From Manis javanica (taxonomy: Eukaryota > Chordata > Mammalia > Pholidota > Manidae): a DNA stretch of 64,000 bases. Within the stretch, counting starts at the first letter, position 1, and every line of letters begins with the position of its first letter. Made by a program: the position numbers and the translations under genes. The stretch is from NCBI RefSeq assembly GCF_040802235.1, contig NC_133166.1, positions 115,148,991 to 115,212,990 of the forward strand. The letters run 5' to 3'. The notes beneath the pieces are model-generated. The model saw nothing but the letters and a program-made list of their open reading frames with translations. It was not told the origin of the DNA and did no database searches. Of the stretch, positions 11,701-24,164 are shown one piece after another.

Positions 11701-14700
11701 TTTCTCATCATACCACTTTTTTCCAATTTTCCAAAGCACTTCCACGCACTGCATCTCTTTGGAGCCTCACAACAATCCTTTGAGACAGGCAGAACAGAGG
11801 ATCATTATTCTCATTTTACAAGAGGCAAACATACTCAGAGAATTTATACAGCTTGCCCCAAATCAAGATGTGTTAGAGCCAGGAACAGAATACCAGCTCT
11901 TCCACACCTCATCACTACACCAGTCTATCCCTGAGAATTCAACGTAGAAGGCAAGACTGCCATATGACTAGAAATTTAAGCTTAGAAAGGGAGATGCTGG
12001 AATGGAAACTGAGCCTCCTGACTTGAGTTCAGGCCCAAGCCTCCCCTCCCCCAGGCTACATTACATCCTCCACTGGTTCTCTTTCAAAAGAGGTATGCCT
12101 TACCGGCTTGCACTTCTTTCACAGAACAGGCCATTTCTCAGGACAGATTTGGTTTCTCAGCTTCAAGGTGAGAAGTTGCAATTACTGCAGCTAGAAAGCT
12201 CTGCTAAGTAGTTTACCCGAGGTCCTCACTCAGGACCTAAATGAGCAGTGGTGGGATAGGCTCTAAATAGAATGTTGACCTCTAAGTCCTACTCATTTAC
12301 CACACAGAATGAGACAATTTTAGGAGGGGGAGGGGTGGGAAGAAGAAATTCTTGTTCATGCCCAAACTTACATGTAAACCACAATGGTGTAAGCAAGATC
12401 TGAAAAACAGTAAGCTCAGGATTGTGGGAAATAAGGCCATGCATTTAACCCCATCTGGACCTGTGGCTTCTTTAAGATACAGTCTAAGTACAAGGACCCC
12501 ATTTCACTTCTCAGTTTAGGAAATGAACTATCTGGATGAAATTACTAAGGTTCCCTTCTTTAAGATAAATCCTTTTAAATAGCCTCTAAACAAGTGTTTT
12601 AATTTCTGGAAACTTTCACACTGAGATGCCCTCTCTAGCTGCTCTTATAGAGCAAGTCATTTTCCTGGATGTGAGGCAATGCCACCAACCCAACTCTCAT
12701 ATAAATGAGAATGAAATATAATCACCAGGCAGAAGTCAGAAATAAGATAGAGCACAAAGAATGCTGGGTAAGAGCTAAAAAACCTGAACTATAGATCCAG
12801 CTATCACTGACTTCAAATGAGAAAATAAAAGTACCTTATAAAGTAAAAATAACTATATAATGGTAAGGAATTATTACTGCTCAATCCTAGGAATAACCAC
12901 AGGCTTATTTCCCTACAGAATATTATCTTTCATCTCTAATAAAACACAAGAGATACAACACTATTTGTACATGCAAATTTGGAGCCTGCCAGAGATGACA
13001 AAGTAACAAAATGAACTGTTACAACTCTCAGTCCTCACACCCCATGGCCAGAACCTGATTACTTATCTACCAATTATGAAAAGCAAAAGTGTTTGTTTGG
13101 CCTGGCCACAGGGCACTGTAACTGTCCTGTGATCTCTCACCTCCCCTTTGAGTGGAGTGGTAAATTGCTGGGAGGGGGAGATCTCTTTAAAACCAGAGGC
13201 TGAGCTGATCCCCCTGGGAATGGCAAAACCCCATGGAAATTCAATGAAATGGCAAACAGAGAGCAAGCTTGTAGGAAGATTAAGAGGAAGGGGGGAAATA
13301 GTTCACATTATATTCCTGGCTAACCTGACTAAAGCAAGCTAGGGAAAAACACCTAGTTAGGGAAAATAAAAAACCTTCAATGGGTTTATAAGAGCAACAG
13401 GACGTCCCATTGTCTTCATCCTAATATTTAGCCGGGTTTTATTGAGACAAAGGTGTGAAATTTTAAAATTGAGATTTCACGTGTACAATTCAAATAATGG
13501 CCCAGATGAGCTACATAACTGATTTTTAAAAAAGCAGCAGCAGCCATCAGATACAATTATGACCTATTTATATCATGCAGTTCCTAAACCTGGTATTGGA
13601 GGCAAGTGTGAATTACATAGGAGGGAAGCTGACCCAATCGATTCAGGGCTAACTAACCACATCACAGTGAACAGCCAAACCCAGACCTATAGCCCTGTAA
13701 AAGATGCCCAGGAACATAACTCTCAGAGCAATAAAGAAAAACCAGAGATCTAGAAATCTTCAGGAACCCACCTGCCCTGGAGAGAGAGTTCAAGAAACAG
13801 TGACCTCTGAAGGAAATCCACAGTAGTTAAAGGGACCAGCAAGCAATGTTTTATAGAACTCTCTGAATGGTCTGGTAGCCTCCCAATTCCTTCAGTACCA
13901 AAGTTAAGAGAACCCAGAAAATGGGTTTTCCTATCCAGAGAAAAGTAAAAAACCTCTAACTTGAAACTACAGAGCTGTGTATAGTAGGAGGAAAGAATGG
14001 CCACCCACAACAAAGTAAATTTTTTTTCCTCTTTTGCCTTTCAGACCTCCCCTTAAGTCTAAATGGTTCCTAAGGCTGTCAGCAACTCTCGTACTTCTTT
14101 GAACACCCAATAGAATGTAGCTGTGGACAGTGGTTACAATCCACTGTTGCTATAGAGACTTTTGCTCTACAAATCAAATCATATCTAAGCCTGGGGTAAC
14201 CAAGCAACTATGTTAAAAAAAAAAAAAACAGAACAGAACAGAATGCAATGGCAAACTATTTTATCTCCCCAAGAAATAAAACAGAACTGGTTGTCCTGTG
14301 CAGTGCCAAGCTTCTGTACTTTTCAAAAACCTGACAGTCAACAGGAGGCTGGAGCCTCAGCCTCAATCCAATGCCCATTCCCAGCCCAAGAAATGAGTAA
14401 GTTATTCATAGAACCAGAGCCAGTCTCTTCTACTACATTCCCAACTTTAAGAACCTCACTTTCCTTCAACCCGAGATAGAAAGGCATTAGTGAAGGACCT
14501 GATGCTCAAATCTTTCCCACAATCCCTTACATCAAAGTATATCAGAAGCTCTTTTACGTAACAGCATAACTACAAATAACAGCTGACCATCACTCTCTAG
14601 GGAAGTCAGTGTATTTCTGCTAATCAGTTGTATACAAAAAGGAAAAAATGCACAAAATTTTGTCCTCAAGAAGAGCCAGCCAGGCATTCTAAAAACCACA

Positions 14701-16872
14701 TGTAGTTATACACTTCACCCCGCCTCCCACTGTCCCTTGGTGTTGGTCCTGAGCAACTTCAGGCAAATTTTCAGCTTTCTCAACCCCCTCAAAGTAAGCT
14801 TCTTGACCAAGGAGTTTCAGAGACTGAACCTCAGATGCTAGCTTCTAGATTTTCAATCTACTAGCCAGCCTAAGAGCTACAAAAGAAACATGGTTAAGTC
14901 AATTAAACACAGAACTCTGAGTCATGTACCCCCATCCATTTCCTGGCCAGGTGCATTATCCGAGGCCCTTTCCACTTTTAGTCTAAACAAAAGCAAAAAT
15001 CCATGCACCACACAGCCTGCCTCAGAGCACCCAGCAGGAAAGTTCGAACAGTTGGGGACTTGCATAACCTGAGTTGAGGAAAATAGGATGTAGGTAGTAT
15101 CAATGCAGAACAAGGAATTGCTCCTTGCAGTGGAGAATACAACCCTTTACACTTCCCCCAGCTGCAGAAAGGACAAAGAATGGCCCAAAATATGTGCCTT
15201 TCCAGAACAGCAAGTATCTTGGTGGAAACAAATCAACACCTGAACCCACATTTATTTCCCATCCTCAAAACTTCTCACATAGGATACGAGCAGGTATGAA
15301 TCCAACACCAGGACCAGGGCATCAGATACTCCCAAGGTTGCATTCTTGAAAATGGCAGGGCAAAGTTAACCCAAGTGGAACAGAGAATAACCACATACAC
15401 AAGTACTATCCCACCAAATCTTGCCAACATAAAAGAAAAACAATTTTGAAGACAACACAGATTATGAAAAAATCTCAATGGGATCCCAATAAAGAAGTCG
15501 GGCCTAAATTACGGTGGTATTATGTATTTCTCCAAGAAAAGGCAAACTAGGGATCTGCCCTGAGGATCAGACTACTCAAGCAAAGACAAGCTACTAAGTA
15601 AATCTGTTTAGCCAATGTTTAGCGAAGACCTCTCACACGCCCCTCCCCACATCCCCCTCAGCCGCAGAGTATGCTCCTTTGCAAAATCATCAAGCTTATG
15701 AAATGACACTGCCCTGGGCCACGGGCTTGGCAAGTGAAAGCTACGGAGAAGGCGACCTTCAGAAAACAAGGTCCTTCCAAATGCGAAAGGTCGTCGGGGT
15801 TCCAGTTTATAAAGGTAAAATAGAGCCTAAAGAAAATGATCCAAGTTTGAGAGTTGAAAAGCGCAGAGTGCCACGCCTAACCCACCTAAATACACTGAAA
15901 GGCCAAAATGGTTCGGAAGGGGTCCCTTCTGCACCCACGAGTAACTGTACCCGTGAGTGGACCCATACCACACAATACTAAAATATCCCAGCCCGAGAAA
16001 CGTCCAAGGGCCCCGTTACCTTCCGCTCGGGAGCATTCATCGGGAGGGAACATGAGGGTGGCCTTGGGGCATCAGCCCCCACCTTTTCCCTCTTCCCTTG
16101 CTCTGACCGACGTCTGGAGAGTAAGTGGGGAAGTGGCGAAATCTTCCCCGCTCCACGATCCGGCTTGTGCCCGTCACTTCCCAATTTCCGCTCGGTGCCA
16201 GGCCCAGGAGATCAGAGGAAGGCGCGCCCCCGGCCTTTCCCGGTATACTCCCAAGTCTTTCAGGCGCGTCCCGGCCCCGTAGCTCGGTTCACATAGGTCA
16301 CCGCACCCACCCAGAGCCGCTTCCTCCCATTTGGTAATGCTGCCTAAACCGCAGGGGAGGAGGGTGGCTCTACCCAACGCGCCCCCAACACCTTCGGCCT
16401 TGCTCCCGCGGGCTTACCCCCACCCCCCACCGCGCAGTGACAGACCCCCGGGAAAGGGGCGTAGCTAACAAGCAGAGTGCCCAGCGCGCGCGCGCGCCCC
16501 CGTCCCCGCGCCCCCCGCGCGCGCCTCCGCGTTACCTTTCACCACGTCACATTCGATGACGCGTCCGCGACGCTCGAAGAGGCTGCGCAATTCCTGGCTC
16601 GTGCACGCAGCCGACACGTTGCCCACGAAAATCTTCCAAGTGTTAAGAGGCCGTGGGCGCGACATCTCTACTACGAGCGCGCGCCCCGGTCGAAGCTCGT
16701 GGCCGTGCAGAGCCTCGATGGCGCGCAGCGCGCCCGCATTCTCGCGCATGTGCACGAAGGCGAACTGTTTCATGACGGCGCAGCTCATGACCGTGCCGTA
16801 GGGCGCGAAGAGGGCTGCCAGCTCCTCCGGCGTCGTATCCGCCCCATCGACGTTTCCTACGAATATCTTCAT
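8730..16872 (-). CDS. RBM14: RBM14 (RNA-binding protein 14, CoAA), three coding exons, 665 aa
   Basis: Coding exons on the minus strand: 16872-16536, 11159-9707 and 8937-8730 (337 + 1453 + 208 nt, 665 codons plus TAG). All junctions are GT-AG and keep frame (AAA G/AC TAC; AAA AG/G TAT). Two RRMs: residues 1-73 (KIFVGNV, QFAFVHM) and 79-149 ([14 protein letters not shown]); the intron 1 junction falls inside RRM2. A Lys/Gly-rich linker and a GRDRSPLRR block follow, then a long Ala/Tyr/Ser/Gln low-complexity (prion-like) domain of roughly 240-575. The tail, largely in exon 3, is rich in DYRR/YRR motifs and ends YQRRM. RBM14 is a nuclear coactivator, splicing regulator and paraspeckle component. 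I use the ATG at 16872-16870; an upstream in-frame ATG at 17010 adds 46 residues unlike the family. The human protein is 669 aa, so this copy is nearly full length and looks intact. A short MIR lies in intron 1. Confidence 0.96.
9850..10850 (-). repeat. RBM14: Degenerate tandem repeat encoding the RBM14 prion-like domain
   Basis: On the gene strand, units of about 24-45 nt recur with the sense SYGAQ(P/S)A, AAYRAQPS or ASYNAQ. On the plus strand the recurring word is CCATAGGAGCC or CATAGGCAGC. It is coding sequence with minisatellite-like structure: Tyr every 7-12 residues, with Gln, Ala and Ser between. Such regions drive condensate formation in FET-like proteins. Confidence 0.8.
11160..16535 (-). 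other. RBM14: RBM14 intron 1
   Basis: A 5.4-kb intron with donor GTAAC at 16535-16531 and acceptor AG at 11161-11160. Apart from one MIR and an A-run (14215-14228) I recognise no element or gene in it. In human a read-through product joins RBM14 exon 1 to RBM4 exons, so this donor may be used for long-range splicing. Confidence 0.7.
11735..11930 (-). repeat. MIR SINE, antisense
   Basis: The antisense MIR order is seen: CTCACAACAATCCTTTGAGAC, 'ATTATTCTCATTTTACAAGAGG', then AGAGAATTTATACAGCTTGCC and 'AGAGCCAGGAACAGAAT'. It lies within RBM14 intron 1. Confidence 0.6.
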
Positions 16873-17250
16873 TTTGCCGCCGCAGCCGCCTTCCCGGAGA
16901 GCCGGGACCGCTCGTCCAACGACAGGCAACACGTCCGACCGGCCAGCAGTTCTCCCCAGGAATGGCTGGCGACTGAGAACCCCGCCGCGCAGGCGCTCTG
17001 ACCTAGCCAATCGGGGCCCTCATCCCGCGCGTCCTGCAGCCAATCAGAAAAGCTTAGAGAAGATGCACTCAGGCGCAGCCAATCCTAGAGGGCCTGGAGC
17101 CCGCTCGTTAGCGAAGGGGGTGGGAAAGGAACGACGGCGCGCGACCAACCGCCACTGCCGGGGGGAGGGGGAGAAGGATTGGAGAAGAGGGTAGGCGCGG
17201 GGAGGGCTGGCGGCGGAGAGGCCTAGTCGGTGAGGCGGCCTATGGCTCGG
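16873..17250 (-). promoter_or_regulatory. RBM14: RBM14 promoter within a CpG island (about 15980-17450)
   Basis: CpG-dense sequence surrounds RBM14 exon 1. Upstream of the start, three CCAAT boxes sit in the same orientation at 17007-17011, 17040-17044 and 17079-17083, spaced 33 and 39 bp. There is no TATA box in a suitable place. The true 5' UTR boundary cannot be set from sequence alone. Confidence 0.7.
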
Positions 17251-17814
17251 GTGGGGCCGGGACCCATGGGCCCCAAGGAAAAACTTTGTTCATTCGGAAG
17301 TCCGAGCTCCTCCTATTCTGGCATCCACAGGAAGGCCGCGCCTGGCAGGAGGAACTAGGACAAACGCCTTCAGTGAGCAAACACTCGCCTCCCGGGACTG
17401 CCACCTCCGGGACGGTGCTGGGCGGTCTGAGGGGACCTGAGGCGTCTGCCTGGAGAAACCCTCATGCCAGTAATTCGTTGCCCGAGATTGCTGAGGTCCT
17501 TGCAGACGCTGGAGGCAGGGAAAAGTCAGAGAGGGTCTCTGCCTTTAATGGAATTCTCAATTGAGGAATAATAAGATGTATCTCTTCTGTATGTTTAAAA
17601 TATTCCACAATAAAAAATTTTAAAGAGAAAATTAGGTCAAAAGAATGATCCTTGAGGTTGAGGGGCGAAAGTTGAGCCTGTAAAAAAAAACTTTATAAAG
17701 GGGGAAAATTTTTTCAAAACCCAACAGATGTATGTAAATAAGATCTTGTTTGGCAGAAGACACCGAAAATAAACACGTGACAAACTCAGAACTATTTGCC
17801 TACATGTTCATTCT

Positions 17815-18310
17815 ACGAATTTTATTGAGCACCTACCATGTGGGCATCAGCAATGATATGAAAGTGAACAGTGTTAAAAATCCCCACCTTCTTGGAGCTG
17901 ATACTGTGGTGGCCACAGGTAATTAAATAAAACATATAGCCTGTTAGATGGTGATAAAGACTTGAAGTAAGAGCGGGAGCAAGCAAGCCACCTTCTTGGG
18001 GAATCATTCTAGCCAGGAAGTACTAATCAAAAAGCCCAGGAGCAGGAGCATGTCTGCCTGTTCAAAGAACAGCAAAGAGCCTATAAGGCTGGAGGCAGGA
18101 ACAGAGTGAATAATAAAAGCATAGGGTTGGGAGGGAGGTGTAGCATCTTATTGGCTATTGAAATTACTCTAGCTTTCATTCTTACGCTGGAAGTCTGTGG
18201 AGAGCAGGGGACAGTGGGGCTCGTCTGATAGGACTTATCTTTCATAGTTTTATAAGTATCATTCTGGCTGCTATTGAAATGGGCAAAAACAGAAAAACAG
18301 TTGTTGCTTC
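17815..18310 (-). repeat. L2 LINE fragment, antisense
   Basis: It starts with the antisense L2 end TTTTATTGAGCACCTACCAT, then a 'CCCCACCTTCTTGGAGCT' block and later 'ATCATTCTGGCTGCTATTG'. Related text continues patchily to about 18700 (for example 'AGTTTGAGATGCCTCTAAG'). Confidence 0.55.
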
Positions 18311-18699
18311 GGAACAATTACCTCTACAGCAAAAATTAAGGAGAGAGCTGATGATAAGAATCAAGGTGACCACAGTAGAATTCTGGGGAAGTGGTCAGAT
18401 TTGGATGTAGTTTGACAGTAGAACTATACACCATATGTGATTGGTTGTGAGTTGTGAGGGAAAGAAGACACCAAGCAACTAGAAGCATGAAATTGCCATT
18501 TACAGAGATGGGAAACATTGCAGTAGAAACAGATTTTCTGTGAAGGACCAGAAATCCAGTTTTGGACATAAGTTTGAGATGCCTCTAAGTCACCCAAGTG
18601 GGACACCAGTGATACACACACGCACACACATATGGAGACACCAATAGATATATGTCTGGAGTTCAGGGCAGAGGTCTGCGCTGATGATAAAAGTCTGGG

Positions 18700-19460
18700 A
18701 GTCTAAAGAGTTAATAGACTGCTTTTTATAAAGAACTCTTACAAATTAATACCAAAAAAAAATGAGATAATTGTGCCAAGTATGGGAACTGGCAATTTTA
18801 TAGGAAAAGAAGTGCAAATGGACAGTGAACAAGAAACTTCATTGGTAGTCAGGGAAATGCAATTTCCTGACACAATGAGAACATTTTCACCCCTTTGGTT
18901 TGCAAAAAATTGAAATATTTATATCTGTTGCTGGTCAGGCTGTGAGGAGTGCACGCAGATATTGCTGATGATAGTGTGGACTCTACATCCTTACTATTCT
19001 GACAGTATCAAAACTTTAAATGAGGTGAGCTTTTAATATAATGAACATACTTTGGAAATCTAGCACACGGAAAACTCATCAATAAAGATATTGGTAGAAA
19101 TGTATTTATTGTGGCGTTTGTAGCAGCAATCAGTGGAAGCAACCTGAATGTCCAGAAATAAAGGAATTAGGTTTTGCCTTATGATGGGATATTATGTTGC
19201 TCTTAAAGATAGTTCAGAATTTATTGATATGGAAGGATGATCATAATTCAAAAGGGAAAATATAATGTAATTGTATAATGTTACATTTTTCTAAGCTATA
19301 GGGGGAGAAACGCTCCATATAAGTGCATATATTTTTTTCAGCATAGAGAAATAACACTGGTTACCTCAAGGAGATGAAATGGGGGTTAATTTTTTTTATA
19401 CTTTTCTATAGCAATAGACTTTTAACAATGAGCATCTAATTCTCTCATAATTAAAAAGAA
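18700..19460 (+). mobile_element. Old L1 fragment (ORF2 3' part)
   Basis: The degenerate nucleotide order of an L1 3' half is seen: AAGAACTCTTACAAATTAAT, then 'GGGAAATGCAATTTCCTGAC', then 'GCAACCTGAATGTCCAGAAA' and 'ATGATGGGATATTATGTTGC'. Many frame breaks; a dead, ancient copy. Confidence 0.65.
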
Positions 19461-19874
19461 AGTACATTTTAAGGTGGAAAACGGGCACCACTTTGATTCC
19501 ACTCTGATAACTTCACAAATCCAAACTGCTGGCAGAATTCCCAGAGCAGGTGTCATCAGCAAGTCCCTAGTCACCCGGCAAGTATAGTCATTTTAAAGGT
19601 ATAATGGGGAGAGTTCCATGTTTGTTCCAGTAATGCTGGTAGGGTTTGAATCAGAACCCTGGGCAACAGCAATATAATGTGAAACCTGTATGTACTTTTT
19701 TCTGGTATCTACTTTGAAAAACAAAAAGAAACAAGTAAAATTAACTTTAACAATATGTTCTATCCAACCCAAAATATCTAAAAAACTATCATTTCATCAT
19801 ATAATCAACATAAAAATTATTAAGATGTTTTATGTACTTTTCCTTATACTAAGTCTTTGAAATTTCATTATGCA

Positions 19875-19965
19875 TTGCAGACTTACAGCACACCTCAGTT
19901 TGGACTAGCCCATTTCAAGTGTTCAGCAGCCACATGTGGTCAATGGCTGCCATGTTGGCTAGTGT
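19875..19965. repeat. hAT-type DNA transposon fragment
   Basis: Contains 'CAAGTGTTCAGCAGCCACAT' and 'TGGTCAATGGCTGCCATGTT', a wording I associate with non-autonomous hAT (Charlie-type) elements. The subfamily is not assigned. Confidence 0.4.
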
Positions 19966-20299
19966 ACTTTTAGCCTTCCTCTTGAAGTGGCCTTTACATC
20001 CCGAAGAGACAGACTTTGGAAAAGCAGAACTTCAACATCAGGGATGAATCTGATTTTTAAAAACAGTCCCATATTCTTCAAAGCCAAGTGTGGGAAATGA
20101 GGGTGAGCAGGAAGATCAAGCTCAGAAATATCCATCAACAAATAATGTCAAAGCTGCAAAGAATTCTTTAAGATGAACCAGGCCAAGTTAGGCCGATCAC
20201 TTTATAGATGAGAGATCCACTCAGAGCTGGAGAAGAGAAAGGAGTTGCCCACCATCAAGGTGGTGGTAGAACTGGGCTACTTTAGTGCTCTTTCCATCA

Positions 20300-20405
20300 C
20301 CCCAGGCAAGGAGTTAGATTATTAGATCCATGTTCAAATCGTGGCTTGCCAGTTGTGTGAACTGGAGCATGTTTCTTCACAGCTGTAAGCATCACCTCCT
20401 TCACT
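20300..20405 (+). repeat. MIR SINE fragment
   Basis: Reads 'CATGTTCAAATCGTGGCTTG', 'CCAGTTGTGTGAACTGG', then 'TTTCTTCACAGCTGTAAGCA', the MIR sense order. An antisense MIR-like stretch lies just before it (about 20180-20275). Confidence 0.5.
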
Positions 20406-20439
20406 TATAAGACCATTGGCCTTACTATCAGGATTTCTG

Positions 20440-21545
20440 GGTTTGGTTTTCTTTTTAAATAAGTCTTTGTGCCTCTGGGAAAATCACAGAACATAATATT
20501 TACCATTCTAAGCATTTTTAAGGATAGAGTTCTGTGGCATAAAGTACACTCACATTGCTGTACAACCAACACCACACTATGTGTCCAGAACACTTTCATC
20601 TTCCCTATCTAAAACTCTGCACCCATTAAACACTGATTTCCCATTGCCCTCTCTCCTCAGTCCCTGGAAACCATCAATCATCTTCCTGTCTTTGTGAATT
20701 TGACTAGTCTAGGTTCCTGATAAAAATGGACTTGTACAAGTAGTTGTCCTTTTGTAACTGGTTTACTCATTTAGCATAATGTCTTCAAGGTTCATCCATG
20801 CTATAGAATGCATCAGAATTTCCTTCCTCTTTAAGGGTTAGAAATATTCCATTGAATGTATACACTACGTTTTGTTTACCCATTCATCAATAGACATTTG
20901 GGTTTCTTCCACCTTTTGACTATTGTAAATAATGCTGCTCTGAATGAGGGAGCACCCTATCTATTTGAGTCCCTGTTTTCACTTCCTCTGAGTATATACT
21001 TAGAAGTGAAATTGCTTGATTTTGTTTTTAATTAAAGCATAATTCATAATACAATGACAATCACTTTTTTTGTGTACAGTTCTTTGAGTTTCAACAAATG
21101 TATACAGTCACATAACCACCACCACAATCAAAATATAGACAGTTCCATCACCCTGAAAAGTTTTCTTATGCTGTTCCCTTAAGTCAGCCTTCCCCCACCC
21201 TCCAGGCCCTGGCAAATCTGGATCTGTTTTCTTACTATGCCTGTAATTTTGTCTTTTCCAAAATGTCATGTAAATGGAGTCATTCAGTATATGGCTGTTT
21301 GAATCTAGCTTCTTTCACTTAGCCTAATTCATCTGACAGTCATCAGTGTCCTTGCCTGTATCAGTGGTTAGCTCCTTTCCAACAGTGATTTACATGTATG
21401 GATGTACCACAGTTTGTTTTTCCATTCCCCAGTTGGAGGCCATTGTGGATTGTTTCCAATTTTTGGCAATTATGACTAAAGCTTGCATATAGGTATCTGT
21501 GCAAACAAAAGTTTTCATTTCTCTTGGTATATACATATGAACTAT
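20440..21545 (-). mobile_element. Two adjacent antisense L1 3'-end fragments
   Basis: Two successive copies (about 20440-21020 and 21025-21545) show the same antisense L1 tail order: a 'GTACAACCAACACCAC' or 'CATAACCACCACCACAATC' block, the 'CCCTGGAAACC/CCTGGCAAATC' block, 'TTTAGCATAATGTCTTCAAG' or 'CTTAGCCTAATTCATCTGAC', and 'TTCCATTGAATGTATACAC'-type text. The pair implies two insertions or a duplication of a 3' end. Confidence 0.65.
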
Positions 21546-21689
21546 AAGGTCATTCTGAGCATTCTGAACAAGGTATAATAAAGTGTTTAACACCCTATGA
21601 GGCACATAGTAAAAAGTTCAATAAACGGAGCTATTAGAAAAGTTTGTTACAGATGTTTATTGTAAGTCAAATCAAAAGAACCTATAGTA

Positions 21690-21745
21690 TCTCAACTAGA
21701 ATTTTATTAAGCACCTACTATCTGCCAGGCATTCTTCTAGTTTCT
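21690..21745 (-). repeat. MIR/L2 3'-tail fragment, antisense
   Basis: The short antisense tail TTTTATTAAGCACCTACTAT and 'CTGCCAGGCATTCTTCTAG' is shared by MIR and L2. Confidence 0.45.
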
Positions 21746-21987
21746 GAACAACGTTCAGTTAGAATTTTAACATCCTGTATGTTTTAAAGACAAAAATAGA
21801 AATCATCTCTCTGTTTTCACAATACCTCATACCCACAAATTGACTCTACTTCTCTGACAACGACGCTAGACTTTCCCTGATGCTTGCCCTCTCCCCATGT
21901 TGTAGCCCAGTGACATACCTGGCCCATCATGGCTGCTCCAAATGGCCTTAACTGGAATAAAAAGGAGAACTAAAAGGAAAGACATGT

Positions 21988-22120
21988 CTTTTTTTTTCTT
22001 TTTTTTTTATTATTAAGGTATCATTGATATACAATCTTGTGGTTTCATATGAGCAACATTGTGGTTACTACATTCTCTCCCATTATCAAGTCCCCCCCAC
22101 ATACCCCATTACAGTCACTG
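21988..22120 (-). mobile_element. Young-type L1 3' end, antisense
   Basis: A T-run (about 21988-22009) is followed by 'TTAAGGTATCATTGATATAC', 'CAATCTTGTGGTTTCATATG', 'AGCAACATTGTGGTTACTAC' and 'CCATTACAGTCACTG'. This is the reverse complement of the same 3' UTR seen at 34498-34841. It is a severely 5'-truncated insertion. Confidence 0.75.
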
Positions 22121-22394
22121 AAGGAAATATATTTTAACGAACTATGTCTTCTGGTCAGCTACAGATGCAGACTGATATACAGAGGCTCTGCTTTGGCAGC
22201 TCAAATAGGACGACTGCCATGACCACTGATGATATTATTCTCCAAAATGGTGAACGATTCTCAGTAATCTTCTAAACCAAACAAAGAGCAGAAAAATCCA
22301 GTGCACATTAAGACTGCATCAAAAGCACTCTGTTGTTGATAAATAAAATTATTAATAAATGAAGTATATTAGATTCTAATTATAAATATGTTTT

Positions 22395-22632
22395 TCACCT
22401 ACAAGGATACCTGGCAGGACATTTGAAAGTTGTACAGGATATGGGACAGTTCTTCATTATGCCAGACTGTCCTGCACATAGCAAGCTGGCAAGGATCCCT
22501 AGCTTCCCCCAGGAAGCACCTCGCCACCACCCTACCCCAGCCCAGCATTATCACAGCCAGAAAAATCTCCCTCACAAACTCTCAAAAGTTGCCCAAGGGG
22601 CAGCAGCACCCCCATTAAGAACCACTAATCTA
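22395..22632 (-). repeat. MER20 (hAT-type) element, antisense
   Basis: The order matches MER20 reversed: 'GGACAGTTCTTCATTATG' and 'CCAGACTGTCCTGCACATAG', then 'GGATCCCTAGCTTCCC', 'AAAAATCTCCCTCACAAAC', 'AAAGTTGCCCAAGGGGCAG' and a terminal 'TTAAGAACCACT'. Confidence 0.7.
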
Positions 22633-22884
22633 AACCAAAGTTTGTAAACTTGCAGTAAACTTAAGATAACTTTGAGTTAATTTTGGGTAAAAACCAATTT
22701 ATGAAATAAAGCAATCCGATAGGAAAAGTCCTTATCTTTTTACAATGAATGGAAGGAAACTTTAGAGAGAAATTCTGTCCTATAAACTAGAGAACAGAGC
22801 CCAGTCAAATTTACTTTTGACACCTTTGCCTCAGTTAATTGTATGAACAAACCAGTAGTTATTTGATTTTATAGTTCATTCTAA

Positions 22885-23375
22885 TGGGTCAAAGATACCA
22901 GGTCCTAATCCTTGGAATCTGGAAATGTTACCTTCATTGGAAAAAGGGTCAATGTAGATGTGATGAATTTAAGGATCTTGAGATGCGGGCATTATCCCGG
23001 ATTACTCAAGTAGACCCTAAATGCAAGTGCATGTATCCTTGAAAGAGGGAGGAAGAGGGAGATTTGGTACAAACAGGGGAGAAGGTGATGGGGGAACAGA
23101 GCAAAGAGATAGTTGAAGATGTTGGCCTTGAAGGTTGGAGTGATGTGGCCCCAAGTCAAGGAATGCCAGTGGTCACCTGAGGTTGGAAGAGGCAAGGAAT
23201 GGATTTTTCCTAGAGCCTATGGAGAGAGTATGGCTCAACTGACACCTTGGTTTCAGCTCAGTGATACTAGTTTTGAGCGTCTAGCTTCCAGAAATATGAG
23301 AGAGTAAAGTTCTGTGGTTTTAAGCCACCCAGTTTGTGGTAATTTATTACAGCAGCTGCAAGAAACGAACACAGC
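22885..23375 (+). mobile_element. MaLR-type solo LTR (MLT1-like)
   Basis: Consensus-like blocks in order: 'CCAGGTCCTAATCCTTGGAA', 'AATGTTACCTTCATTGGAAA', 'GATCTTGAGATGCGGGCATT', 'GATGTGGCCCCAAGTCAAGG', 'GGTTTTAAGCCACCCAGTTT' and 'TTATTACAGCAGCTGCAAG'. It is the ERVL-MaLR LTR pattern, defective and without an internal region. The subfamily name is from memory. Confidence 0.65.
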
Positions 23376-24110
23376 CGTGACTATGTTTTCTTAACAACAC
23401 AGATGCAGTCATTTTCACAGCATGGACTTTTATCATTTTGTTCCATAGATGTTCTTGCCTGATAAAGGGTAAGTGCTTCCCCCCTCTCAGCCTCCTTATC
23501 TTGTGAACTAATTAATGTCTTACTTGCTTTGGCCACTATTCATCAGGACTCTTTACTTGCAGCAGAATTCATCCTAATACATAATTCAACAGACAGTATC
23601 AAGACTGCAGATAATAAACAGCGATACTGTCATGCTGTCTAAAATTATGGAGGTAAATCCCAGAAGAAATGACCACAGTTGAAAACAGTTGCCTCTAGGA
23701 AATGGATTTCGGAAGAGATGGGGAGGGGACTGGCATTTTTCTTTAGGTGCCTAGTAGTACTATTTGACTTTTTAAAGTATGCACATATATTACTTAGATA
23801 AAAATATAAATAAAATTTAAAGTACTTTGAACAATCTTAGTGAAAATAAAATTTTTCTAAAGTGTTCTAAAAGAATACAATGAGTATTTGAAAAACCTAA
23901 TTTAATTTTTAAAGTACTCTACAAAGCTCATTATCAAATGAGACAAGATTGAAGAACATTTACATTCTGCCAATCTCAGAATTAGGGAACAAAATGATCA
24001 GAAAAATGGGGGAAAGTTCTTACTTTATATTAATATAGATCCCATCTTCTTGTAATGACTAAGAAGCAACAGAAAGCTTCCTGACATGGTCACAGGTTTT
24101 CCCCTAACAC

Positions 24111-24152
24111 TGAATGAATGAATGAATGAATGAATGAATGAATGAATGAATG
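24111..24152 (+). repeat. (TGAA)n microsatellite
   Basis: About ten tandem copies of TGAA, uninterrupted, directly before an antisense MIR. Confidence 0.95.
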
Positions 24153-24164
24153 ATAAAATAGTAA

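Noticed and set aside
16477-17001. 174-codon plus-strand frame opposite RBM14 exon 1
   Set aside because: CpG-island sequence has few stop codons; no domain or splice context, and the minus strand carries the RRM.
16873-17010. Upstream in-frame ATG adding 46 residues to RBM14
   Set aside because: The added Arg/Gly-rich sequence is unlike the family, whose N terminus is MKIFVGNV at 16872.
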